Positions 43,106 through 50,570 of a stretch of 64,000 nt of DNA are shown here, one piece after another; position 1 is the first letter of the stretch; each line of letters starts with the position of its first letter. The notes under the pieces were generated by a model. The model saw nothing but the letters and a program-made list of their open reading frames with translations. It searched no databases and was not told the origin of the DNA. The stretch is from DASXSB01 sp036506275. Its GTDB lineage: Bacteria > Methylomirabilota > Methylomirabilia > Rokubacteriales > CSP1-6. Where the stretch lies: positions 1-64,000 of the forward strand of contig DASXSB010000055.1 of assembly GCA_036506275.1 (NCBI GenBank). Direction: 5' to 3'. The position numbers were made by a program, and so were the translations under genes.

Positions 43106-44335
43106 CTACGGAAGCCGGTGGAACACGAGTCCGTCGAGGAGCTTCGGATAGAAGTGCGTCGATTTCTGCGGCATCAGCTCGCCCCCGCGGATCACCGCCT
43201 GCAGCTCGTCGGTGGTGGTGGGCGCGATCAGGAACGCCGCCTGATAGCGGCCCTCGCGGGCGAGACGCACCGCCTCCGCCTGATCCGCCGTGTAGTCCAC
43301 GTGCGTCTTCGCGTCGAGCATCTCGTCGGTGATGCCGAGGAGCGGACGGAGAAGACCCTCGTGGAGGATCGAGACCGCGAGCCGTCGCCACGCCGGTGAC
43401 GTCGACGGCGGCCACGGCAGGCGCGCCGCCGCGCCCTCGCGCAGCCGCAGGCGCGCCGCCTCCGCTCCCGCCACCACCGCGGGCGCGTCGTTACGCGGTT
43501 GATAATGCTCGGGATCCGCGAGCGGCTCCACGTCGAACCACGGCCGCGCGGCGTCGAGGAAGCGCCCCCGCGAGAAGTCGGCCACTCCGTGCACGAGGCG
43601 GTGATTGGGAAAGATCGTGAGCCCCGCCGCCTCGATCGGAAAGAACGCCATCAGCTTCTCGCGTGCGCCCGGATGCCGCCGCGCGTACTCCACCGCCGTC
43701 TCGTAGCGATGGTGACCATCGGCGATGATGACCGGACGCGGCGCCATCAGCGTCTGCACGCGCGCGATCACGTCCTCGTCGGTGATGCGCCACAGGCGGT
43801 GGTGCTCGCCCCGCAGATCGCGCGCCTCCGCGATCGGCTCGCCGGCGACGGTCGTCTCACGCCCGAGCTCGCCCGCGGGATCGCTCACGAGCATGAAGAG
43901 GAGGCCGATGTCCGCGCGCGTCGCCTCCAGGAGCGCGAGTCGATCCTGCTTCGGTCCCGCGTGCGTCCGCTCGTGCGGCTGCACCACGCCGCGGCCGTAG
44001 TCCGACACCTCGCCGAGAGCGACGAAGCCGCGGCGCGTGACCTCGACCCCGTCCACGGTGTAGCTCTGCGCGTAGGGATACAGCGCGGGCCACTCCTCGC
44101 GCGTCCACACGCCCTCCGCCTGCCACATCTCGAGGATTTCCGCGGAGCGGCGGTACTTGTCGACACCGGGCTCGTCGCGCGCGAGCGTGACGCGCACGAT
44201 GTTCGACGGGCTCATCGCGTAGAGCTGGTCCTGCATGGCGGGCGTGATCTGGTCGTACGGCGGCGCCACCACCTTGGAGACGTCGCGCTCGCGTCCGATC
44301 CCGAAGCGGTAGCCGTGGAAAGGGCGGATCTGCAC
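43106..44335 (-). CDS. DUF1015 family protein
   Basis: 409 residues, full length for the family. It begins QIRPFHGYRF and VVAPPYDQI and holds the ParB/serine-kinase-like motif IADGHHRYETA near the middle; VQPHERTHAGPKQDRL and MPQKSTHFYPKLLDGLV are other family signatures. Related ADP-dependent serine kinases (SerK) share the DGHHR motif; the function of DUF1015 proteins is otherwise unclear. It starts one base after the enamidase stop, so the two are certainly co-translated. Confidence 0.93.
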   Translation of the reverse strand: MQIRPFHGYRFGIGRERDVSKVVAPPYDQITPAMQDQLYAMSPSNIVRVTLARDEPGVDKYRRSAEILEMWQAEGVWTREEWPALYPYAQSYTVDGVEVTRRGFVALGEVSDYGRGVVQPHERTHAGPKQDRLALLEATRADIGLLFMLVSDPAGELGRETTVAGEPIAEARDLRGEHHRLWRITDEDVIARVQTLMAPRPVIIADGHHRYETAVEYARRHPGAREKLMAFFPIEAAGLTIFPNHRLVHGVADFSRGRFLDAARPWFDVEPLADPEHYQPRNDAPAVVAGAEAARLRLREGAAARLPWPPSTSPAWRRLAVSILHEGLLRPLLGITDEMLDAKTHVDYTADQAEAVRLAREGRYQAAFLIAPTTTDELQAVIRGGELMPQKSTHFYPKLLDGLVFHRLP

Positions 44336-44336
44336 G

Positions 44337-45512
44337 TCAGTGCCCGCCCGCGCCCGGCGCGCGGCCCTTCACCACCTCCGCCGCCCGCGCCGCGGGCGCG
44401 GTGTTGCGGCTGCGCCCGATGGTGACGGCGCCGTCGATCAGGACCATCGAGATGCCCGGAAGGTCGCCGGCGGCGAGGGCGCCGAGCGCGTCGGTGGCGA
44501 TTCCGCCGATGGGCGCGTCGCAGATCACGACGTCGCCGGCGCGGCCGGGCGCGATGAGGCCGGTGTCGAGCTTGTAGACGCGCGCGGTGTTGCCGGTGGC
44601 GCACGCGATCGCCGCCGCCGGCGGCATGCCGCCCACGCCCGTGAGGAGGCTCAGCGTGCGCAGCACGCCGAGGGGAATGACGCCGGTGCCCGACGGCGCG
44701 TCGTTGCCGATGATCAGCCGCGCGGTGGCGCCGGCGTCGGTGGCCACGCGCAGCGTGTGGAGCGCGGTGCGGGCGTTGCCGCACTGGACGATCTCGAGGG
44801 CCATCGTGGTCGCCACCAGGCGATCGATCTCGGCCGGCGTCATCGACGTGGTGCCGCCGTTGATGTGGCCGACCACGTCGGGCTTTGCTTCGAGCACCAC
44901 GTCGGCGTCGATGCGGCTGGAGCCGGCGATGGAGGGACCGCCCGTGTGAATGGTCACGGTCATCCCGTACTGCCGGGCCCAGCGCACCATCGGCGCCGCG
45001 TCCTTGCCGGTCTTCACGGAGCCGAGGCCGATTTCGCCGACGAGCTTGACGCCGGCGGCCGCCATCTCGGCGAAATCCGCCTCCGTGAGGCCGAGCTCGA
45101 GGATGGGCGCGCCCGCGTGAACCTTCACGCCGGCGGGACGGAAGTTCGCGTACGCCTTGGCGGCCACGATGGCGAGCGCCTTCAGGCCGACGATGTCCTT
45201 GGGACGCCCCGGCAGGTGCACCTCTCCCGCCGAGATGGCGCTGGTGACGCCGCCGTTGAGGGCGGACTCGATGAAGTCGACCGTGCGCTGGCGCGGGGTG
45301 AAGTCGCCGAACACCGGATGCACGTGGGAGTCGATCAGTCCCGGCATCACGGTGGTGCCGCGCGCATCGACCACGGTGTCGGCGTCCTCGTCGAGGCCGC
45401 GGCCGACGGCGACGATGCGGCCGTCGCGGATCACCACGCTGTCGGCGTCGAGCAGCGGGGCGGCGATATCACCGGTCACGAGCTGGCCGATGTTGCGGAC
45501 GAGCGTCTTCAC
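44337..45512 (-). CDS. ena: Enamidase-like amidohydrolase
   Basis: 391-residue amidohydrolase-superfamily enzyme. From memory it is strikingly like Eubacterium barkeri enamidase over its whole length: VRNIGQLVTGDI at the start, DFIESALNGGVTSAISAGE, RPAGVKVHAGAPILE, HTGGPSIAGSSRIDAD and FGNDAPSGTG-like IIGNDAPSGTGVIPLG. Metal ligands: His63 and His65, Glu160, His189, His216, Asp271. Enamidase (EC 3.5.2.18) opens 1,4,5,6-tetrahydro-6-oxonicotinate to 2-formylglutarate in nicotinate fermentation. GTG start, first gene of a six-gene operon. A related cyclic-amide substrate remains possible. Confidence 0.85.
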   Translation of the reverse strand: MKTLVRNIGQLVTGDIAAPLLDADSVVIRDGRIVAVGRGLDEDADTVVDARGTTVMPGLIDSHVHPVFGDFTPRQRTVDFIESALNGGVTSAISAGEVHLPGRPKDIVGLKALAIVAAKAYANFRPAGVKVHAGAPILELGLTEADFAEMAAAGVKLVGEIGLGSVKTGKDAAPMVRWARQYGMTVTIHTGGPSIAGSSRIDADVVLEAKPDVVGHINGGTTSMTPAEIDRLVATTMALEIVQCGNARTALHTLRVATDAGATARLIIGNDAPSGTGVIPLGVLRTLSLLTGVGGMPPAAAIACATGNTARVYKLDTGLIAPGRAGDVVICDAPIGGIATDALGALAAGDLPGISMVLIDGAVTIGRSRNTAPAARAAEVVKGRAPGAGGH

Positions 45513-45521
45513 GAGGGAGAG

Positions 45522-45550
45522 ATGATGGCAAAAGCCTTCCGCGGACGCAA
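45522..45550 (-). promoter_or_regulatory. Predicted promoter of the enamidase operon
   Basis: On the minus strand TTGCGT (45550-45545) and CATCAT (45527-45522) are separated by 17 bp; the -10 box ends nine bases before the GTG start. No ribosome site is seen in those nine bases, which fits a leaderless mRNA. It would drive all six genes down to 38459. Confidence 0.45.
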
Positions 45551-45596
45551 CCGACGGCGGCCGCGGGGGATCAGCGCGATGGGAATTCGGCGGGAA

Positions 45597-46313
45597 TCAG
45601 CCGCGCGCGACGAGGGCCCAGCCGAGCACGCTCAGATCGTCGTCGATCGACTTCCGGCGGCGGTCGGAGGCGGGATCGACCCCGGCGGCGCCGTTCTCCT
45701 GGCGCGCGGCGCGACGGTCGAACACCACCTCCACGCGCTCGACGGCGGCGAACGCGCGATGAATTGCGTCGTAGAGGTTCGGCCGCTGGGGCGAGACCAC
45801 GAAGAGCAGCTCCGCCGCCGAGCGGGCCCGACGGGCGAGGTCGCGCAGGAGCACGAGGTCATTCGTCTGACCGTGACTGCTCTCGATCTCCCGGCCGCGG
45901 CCGGCGGCGCGGCGATGACCATAGAGCTTGGCGGCAACGACGGCGCGGTTGAGATCGCAGGGGTTGAAGGGCTTGGTGAGGTAATCGAAGGCGCCCATCC
46001 CGACCGCCGCCTGCGCCAGCAGCACGTCACTGCCGCCCGTGACGAGGATGACGGGGACGTTCGGATGCACTCGATGCAGCCGCTCCAGCACCTCGACGCC
46101 GCTCGGCTCGTGCAGCATGACGTCGAGAAGGATCACGTCGGGACGGGCGCGGCCGATGGCCCCGAGCGCCTCATGGCCGGTGTGGGCGGTGGCGACCGTG
46201 TAGCCGCCCTCGGTGAAGAAGTCGACGAGCATCCCGAGGATGGCGGGTTCGTCGTCGATGATCAGGAGATGGCCGGCGGCGGTTTCGCTTCCCCGGAGTT
46301 GCCGCATGGCCAT
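45597..46313 (-). CDS. Response regulator with Arg-rich 'DRR...LGWALV' tail domain
   Basis: 238 residues. The receiver domain (15-128) has the acid pair Asp20/Asp21, phospho-acceptor Asp64 (ILLDVML) and Lys114 (YLTKPF). No DNA-binding domain follows. Instead residues about 150-238 form a second domain: ELLFVVSPQRPNLYDAIHRA, a VEVVFDRR strand, then an Arg-rich stretch ending DDDLSVLGWALVARG. The same domain forms the separate gene at 46522-46836. GGAGA lies about six bases upstream of the ATG. No histidine kinase gene is in the window; the output mechanism is unknown. Confidence 0.88.
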   Translation of the reverse strand: MAMRQLRGSETAAGHLLIIDDEPAILGMLVDFFTEGGYTVATAHTGHEALGAIGRARPDVILLDVMLHEPSGVEVLERLHRVHPNVPVILVTGGSDVLLAQAAVGMGAFDYLTKPFNPCDLNRAVVAAKLYGHRRAAGRGREIESSHGQTNDLVLLRDLARRARSAAELLFVVSPQRPNLYDAIHRAFAAVERVEVVFDRRAARQENGAAGVDPASDRRRKSIDDDLSVLGWALVARG

Positions 46314-46377
46314 CGAGGTCTCCTTTTTGCTCGGCCGAGAGGTCGATGCGGAGGCCGATAGAGCAACGATCGCGCCA

Positions 46378-46397
46378 TAGCCCGGGGGAACGGGCTA
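46378..46397. other. Short hairpin upstream of the response regulator
   Basis: TAGCCCG and CGGGCTA pair over 7 bp with a GGGGAA loop, 65 bases before the regulator start and 125 bases past the stop of the small upstream gene. It could end the upstream transcript or fold in the regulator's leader. Confidence 0.35.
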
Positions 46398-46475
46398 ACT
46401 AGCGACGAGGCCAGCGGTCTCAGCGGAGAGGAGCGGACGCGGGGAACGGTGTCGTGGCTGATTCGTGATCGCCGG

Positions 46476-46493
46476 GCGGTGTCATGACACCGC
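46476..46493. promoter_or_regulatory. Perfect 18-bp palindrome, operator candidate
   Basis: GCGGTGTCATGACACCGC reads the same on both strands. It lies in the 208-bp gap between the small Arg-rich-tail gene and the response regulator gene, 28 bases past the former's stop. Perfect palindromes of this length without a loop typically bind a dimeric regulator. Confidence 0.45.
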
Positions 46494-46521
46494 GAACCGG
46501 CAACAAACCAACCAGGCCGGG

Positions 46522-46836
46522 CTAGAGCCTGACGATCGCCCAGCCGAACCGATCGATGTGCTCGTCGACCTCGAGGCGGGCGCGGCGGTCGCCCTGGCGC
46601 CGCTCGGCGTCAGGAGCGCGGTGGGTACGCCGGCGGGCGCGGCGGCGGCGGTCGATGATGACGCTGACGTCGGGAGTGCCCGCGTACGTCCGAACGAGGT
46701 ACTCGTGCAGGCGCTGGGCCTCCCGGGCGACGATCACCAGCTCGCCCATCGTCTCGCCGTCCCTGACCGCCTCCTTCGCGCTCATGTCGAGTGCGCAGTG
46801 TAGCGCATTTCGCATCGCGCGGCGCCTGAAATGCAT
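46522..46836 (-). CDS. Stand-alone 'DRR...GWAIV' domain protein
   Basis: Up to 104 residues; more likely it starts at the ATG at 46785 (MSAKEAV), or at 46750. The core ELVIVAREAQRLHEYLV, then VSVIIDRRRR, an Arg-rich stretch and a final DEHIDRFGWAIVRL, matches the C-terminal domain of the neighbouring response regulator in order and spacing. I recall this pattern in short proteins of related GC-rich bacteria but know no function. The high Arg content could suit nucleic-acid binding (inference). Confidence 0.65.
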   Translation of the reverse strand: MHFRRRAMRNALHCALDMSAKEAVRDGETMGELVIVAREAQRLHEYLVRTYAGTPDVSVIIDRRRRARRRTHRAPDAERRQGDRRARLEVDEHIDRFGWAIVRL

Positions 46837-46883
46837 CGAACTTTTGTGAAGGCTGGCGGGTTTCAGGGCCGGGGGGAAGCGCC

Positions 46884-47264
46884 ATGAGGTCCAGGATCGG
46901 TATCGCCATCGTCCAGCTCGCCATCCTGTTATCGGCGGCCGCCACGGCGGCGGCGCAGAACTATGGCATCTCCGGCGCCGAGCGCTACTTCCGCGTGGAG
47001 GCGGAGGGCATCAAGAGCAAGCGCTGGGGTCCCGAGGTCGGCGGCTACATCTATAACGACTACGGGTCGCCCGCCACCAACGTGCGCCTGCTCATCGAGG
47101 GACAGGACGCGAGCGGCGCCACCGTGACGACCGTGGTGGCGCCCATCGTGGGTGTCGTTCCCGGCAACAACCGGCTCTACTTCGAGGTGCGCGTCCCTGC
47201 CGCCGACACCTATCGCGTGCGCGTGCTGTCCTGGGACTTCATCCGCGGCGGCGGGGCGATGTGA
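46884..47264 (+). CDS. Small secreted protein with FxLYD-like domain
   Basis: 126 residues: signal peptide to AAA (about residue 24), then one immunoglobulin-like beta domain with GPEVGGYIYNDYGSPATNVRLLIEGQD and FEVRVPAADTYRVRVLSWD. This resembles the FxLYD module found in exported proteins, whose ligand is unknown. GGGGGGAAG precedes the ATG. It stands alone between convergent and divergent neighbours. Confidence 0.7.
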   Translation: MRSRIGIAIVQLAILLSAAATAAAQNYGISGAERYFRVEAEGIKSKRWGPEVGGYIYNDYGSPATNVRLLIEGQDASGATVTTVVAPIVGVVPGNNRLYFEVRVPAADTYRVRVLSWDFIRGGGAM

Positions 47265-47273
47265 GCCCTCGCT

Positions 47274-47966
47274 TCACACGCTGAGGTAGGCGGCCCGGAT
47301 GGCGGGGTCGGCGTCGATCTGCGCCATCGAGCCCTCGAACCGAACCTCGCCCTTCTCGAGGATGTAGGCGCGGTCGGCAAGCCGCCGCGCGAACTTCACG
47401 TTCTGCTCCGACAACAAGATCCCGAGCCCTTCCCGCTTGAGGAGGGCGATGTTCTCGGCGAGCACGCGCACCACCACCGGCGCCAGGCCTTCCGATGGCT
47501 CGTCCAGGAGCAGGAGCCGCGGATTGGTCATCAGCGTGCGCGCGATCGTGAGCATCTGCTGCTCTCCGCCCGAGAGGTTGCCGGCGCGGTGGTGCGCGAG
47601 CTCGCGCAGCTTCGGGAACAGCGCGAACACGCGGTCGCGCGTCCATCCCACGCGCTCGTTCCCCTCGCCCACGCGCAGGTTCTCGATCACGGTGAGGTCC
47701 GCGAACACGCGGCGGTCCTCGGGGACGTAGCCGATGCCGAGACGGGCGATCTCGTGGGTGGCGCGCCCCCGCAGCGATCGACCCTCGAAGCGCAGGTCGC
47801 CCGCGCTCACGTCGACCAGCCCCATGATCGCCTTCAGCGTGGTGGACTTGCCCGCCCCGTTGCGGCCGAGCAGCGACACGACCTCGCCGTCACGCGCGAC
47901 GAGGCTCACGCCGTGGAGCACGCGGCTCGGTCCGTAGGCGGCATGGACGCCCATCAGCTCCAGCAT
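47274..47966 (-). CDS. livF: Branched-chain amino-acid-type ABC transporter ATPase LivF
   Basis: 230 residues. Walker A GRNGAGKSTT, Q-loop region, signature LSGGEQQ and Walker B LLLLDEPSEGL. The LivF-specific features IARLGIGYVPEDRRVF and GLGILLSEQNVKFA are present. With LivG it energises the fused permease. It starts three bases after the LivG stop. Confidence 0.96.
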   Translation of the reverse strand: MLELMGVHAAYGPSRVLHGVSLVARDGEVVSLLGRNGAGKSTTLKAIMGLVDVSAGDLRFEGRSLRGRATHEIARLGIGYVPEDRRVFADLTVIENLRVGEGNERVGWTRDRVFALFPKLRELAHHRAGNLSGGEQQMLTIARTLMTNPRLLLLDEPSEGLAPVVVRVLAENIALLKREGLGILLSEQNVKFARRLADRAYILEKGEVRFEGSMAQIDADPAIRAAYLSV

Positions 47967-47969
47967 CGT

Positions 47970-48722
47970 TCAGTCCTCGCCGAGGTACACGGCCTGGACC
48001 TCGCGGTTGGCGCGAACGTCGGCGGGGGCGCCGTCGGCGATGACGCGGCCCTGGTGCAACACCATGATGCGGTCGGCGACGGCGAAGACCACGTCCATGT
48101 CGTGCTCGGTGAAGAGGACGGTGAGGCCCCGCGCGCGCGCGATCCTCGCCGTGAGCGCCATGAGGGCGCCGCGCTCGGCCGGCGCCATGCCCGCCGTCGG
48201 CTCGTCGAGGAGCAGCAGCGCGGGGTCGTTGGCGAGGGCGATGGCGAGCTCGAGCTTCTTCAGATCGCCGTAGGCGAGCGTGGCCGCGCGTCGCGGCGCC
48301 TCCTCGACGAGACCGACGTGGCGGAGCAGCGCCCGCGCGGGCTCGGCGTCGAGCCGCGCCGCCGGCGTGAGGAGGCCGCGGCTGTCGCCGGCGTGGGCGA
48401 GGTGCGCCACCTGCACGTTCTCGAGCACGGTCAGCGTCGCGAAGGTGGCGGTGATCTGAAAGGTCCGGCTCACGCCTCGTCGCGAGATCGCGTGGGGAGG
48501 CAAGCCCGAGATGTCGGCGCCACGGTAGTAGACGCGGCCGGCGTCGGCGCGGAGCTGACCGGTGAGGATGTTGAAGAACGTCGACTTGCCGGCGCCGTTG
48601 GGGCCGATGAGCGCGCGGATCTCGCCGTGCGGCAGCACGAAGCTGACGCCGTCCACCGCGCGCACGCCCCCGAACGCCTTGTGCACGCCGTCCACGCGCA
48701 GGACCGGTTCCGCGTCAGGCAC
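47970..48722 (-). CDS. livG: Branched-chain amino-acid-type ABC transporter ATPase LivG
   Basis: 250 residues. Walker A GPNGAGKSTF, LivG-type signature LAYGDLKKLELA in place of LSGGQ, Walker B LLLLDEPTAGM, and the LivG tail FTEHDMDVVFAVADRIMVL. The ATG overlaps the permease gene by eight bases. Liv systems also carry urea, amides and aromatic acids, so leucine is not certain as substrate. Confidence 0.96.
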   Translation of the reverse strand: MPDAEPVLRVDGVHKAFGGVRAVDGVSFVLPHGEIRALIGPNGAGKSTFFNILTGQLRADAGRVYYRGADISGLPPHAISRRGVSRTFQITATFATLTVLENVQVAHLAHAGDSRGLLTPAARLDAEPARALLRHVGLVEEAPRRAATLAYGDLKKLELAIALANDPALLLLDEPTAGMAPAERGALMALTARIARARGLTVLFTEHDMDVVFAVADRIMVLHQGRVIADGAPADVRANREVQAVYLGED

Positions 48723-50547
48723 GCCGGCGCGGGCCCATGACGCCGAGGATTCCCCGCGGGAACGCGACCACCAGCACCATGAGGATGGCGCCGAGGACGA
48801 GCTGCCAGTACTGCGTGTACTGGGTGACGAGCGTATCGAGCGTCTTGAACACGGCGGCGCCGAGGGGCGCTCCCGCCAGCGTTTGCACGCCGCCCAGGAG
48901 CACCATCACCAGTGGCTCCACCGACATCGGTATCGAAACGTAGTTGGGAAAGACGCTGCCCTTCAGGAACGCGAACGTCGTTCCCGCCAGCCCTCCGAAG
49001 AATCCCGCGATGACGACGGCCACCCACTGGTGCAGCCGGACATGCACGCCGGAGGCTTCCGCCCGCGCGGCGTGGTCGCGCGCCGCGCGTAGGGTGAGGC
49101 CGAAGGGCGCGCGCTCGATCAGCGACAGCGCGGCCATGCCGGCGCCGCACGCGAGGAGCGCGAGATAGTAGTAGCGCACGGGCGATGCGAGCCAGCGGGC
49201 GGGCCAGACGCCGAGGAGCCCGTTGTCGCCGCCGGTGACGTCGTACCACTGGTGGACGATCGCAAACGCGATCTGCGCGAACGCGAGCGTGAGCATCGCG
49301 AAGTAGATGCGGGTGAGGCGGACGCAGAAGAATCCGGTGAGGGCGGCGGCGGCCGCCGCCACCACCGGTCCCGCCGCGAAGGCGAGCAGCATGGGAGCGG
49401 ACGCCCACCGCATGAGGAGGGCGGCGCCGTAGGCGCCGAGCCCGAAGGCGGCGGCGTGGCCGAAGGACACCATGCCGCCCGCGCCCATCAGCAGATGGAG
49501 GCTCCCCGCGAAGAGGGCGAAGGCGAGGACCTCGATCAGCACCCACACGTAGAAGGTGGGAAGGACGGGCGGCAGCAGCGCGAGCACGGCCACCACCGCC
49601 GCGATCACGCCCCGCGGCACGCGAATTTCCTCCCCGCCCGCGGTGTCGCCGCCGGCGCCGCGCGCGTCGATCTCGGGGCGCCCGAGGAGTCCCCAGGGAC
49701 GGACGATGAGCACCACCGCCATCACCACGAAGATCAGCACGAGCGACGCCCGCGGGAGGACGAGCACACCGAAGGCGTCGATGACCCCGATGAGCACGGC
49801 GGCGAGGAACGCTCCCGCCACCGAGCCCATGCCGCCCACCACCACCACCACGAAGGCTTCCGTGATCACGGTCGTGTCCATGACCGTCGTCAGCGCCTGC
49901 CGCGGAACCTGAAGCCCGCCCCCGAGACCCGTCAGGAACGAGCCGAGCGCGAACACCGACGTGAAGAGCACGGCTTGATCGACGCCGAGCGCGGCCACCA
50001 TCTCGCGGTCCTGGGTGGCGGCGCGAATGAGAATCCCCCACCGTGTCCGGTAGAACAGCCACCACAGCGCGGCCGCGACGATGGGACCGAGCGCGATGAG
50101 GGCGAGGTCGTACGAGGGAAAGAGCTGGCCGGCGATGGGGACGGCGCCCGCGAGGCCGGGCGCGGCGGGACCGGTCTTGTTCTCCGTGCCCCACACGAAG
50201 GCGACCACGTCGGCGATGACGAGGACGAGGGCGAACGTCAACAGGAGCTGGTACAGCTCGGGCGCCCGGTACACGCGCCGGAGGAGAACCACCTCCACCA
50301 CGATTCCGAGCACGGCCACCGCGAGAGCGGCCAGGATGACCGCCACGTAGAAGGAGCCGCGCCCCAGCGGCAGCGCCGTCGCCAGCGAGTACGTCAGGTA
50401 GGCGGCGAGCATGTAGAAGGAGCCGTGGGCGAAGTTCACGATGCGAGTGACGCCGAAGATGAGGGAGAGACCGGAGGCGATGAGGAAGAGCACCATCGCA
50501 TGCGCCAGCCCCGACAGCAGCTGAATGAGAATCAGCGCCGGCGTCAT
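48715..50547 (-). CDS. Fused LivH-LivM ABC transporter permease
   Basis: 610 residues. Residues 1-290 are LivH-like (GLSLIFGVTRIVNFAHGSFYMLAAY, then VVVVGGMGSVAGAFLAAVLIG); residues about 310-610 are LivM-like (HLLMGAGGMVSFGHAAAFGLGAYGAAL, VLLGGVQTLAGAPLGAAVF). Each half has the usual number of membrane helices, so one chain makes the whole channel that other bacteria build from two proteins. No frameshift or stop lies at the junction. It sits between the binding-protein gene and LivG. Confidence 0.94.
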   Translation of the reverse strand: MTPALILIQLLSGLAHAMVLFLIASGLSLIFGVTRIVNFAHGSFYMLAAYLTYSLATALPLGRGSFYVAVILAALAVAVLGIVVEVVLLRRVYRAPELYQLLLTFALVLVIADVVAFVWGTENKTGPAAPGLAGAVPIAGQLFPSYDLALIALGPIVAAALWWLFYRTRWGILIRAATQDREMVAALGVDQAVLFTSVFALGSFLTGLGGGLQVPRQALTTVMDTTVITEAFVVVVVGGMGSVAGAFLAAVLIGVIDAFGVLVLPRASLVLIFVVMAVVLIVRPWGLLGRPEIDARGAGGDTAGGEEIRVPRGVIAAVVAVLALLPPVLPTFYVWVLIEVLAFALFAGSLHLLMGAGGMVSFGHAAAFGLGAYGAALLMRWASAPMLLAFAAGPVVAAAAAALTGFFCVRLTRIYFAMLTLAFAQIAFAIVHQWYDVTGGDNGLLGVWPARWLASPVRYYYLALLACGAGMAALSLIERAPFGLTLRAARDHAARAEASGVHVRLHQWVAVVIAGFFGGLAGTTFAFLKGSVFPNYVSIPMSVEPLVMVLLGGVQTLAGAPLGAAVFKTLDTLVTQYTQYWQLVLGAILMVLVVAFPRGILGVMGPRRRA

Positions 50548-50570
50548 GCGGGACTACGACAGGCGCCGGC

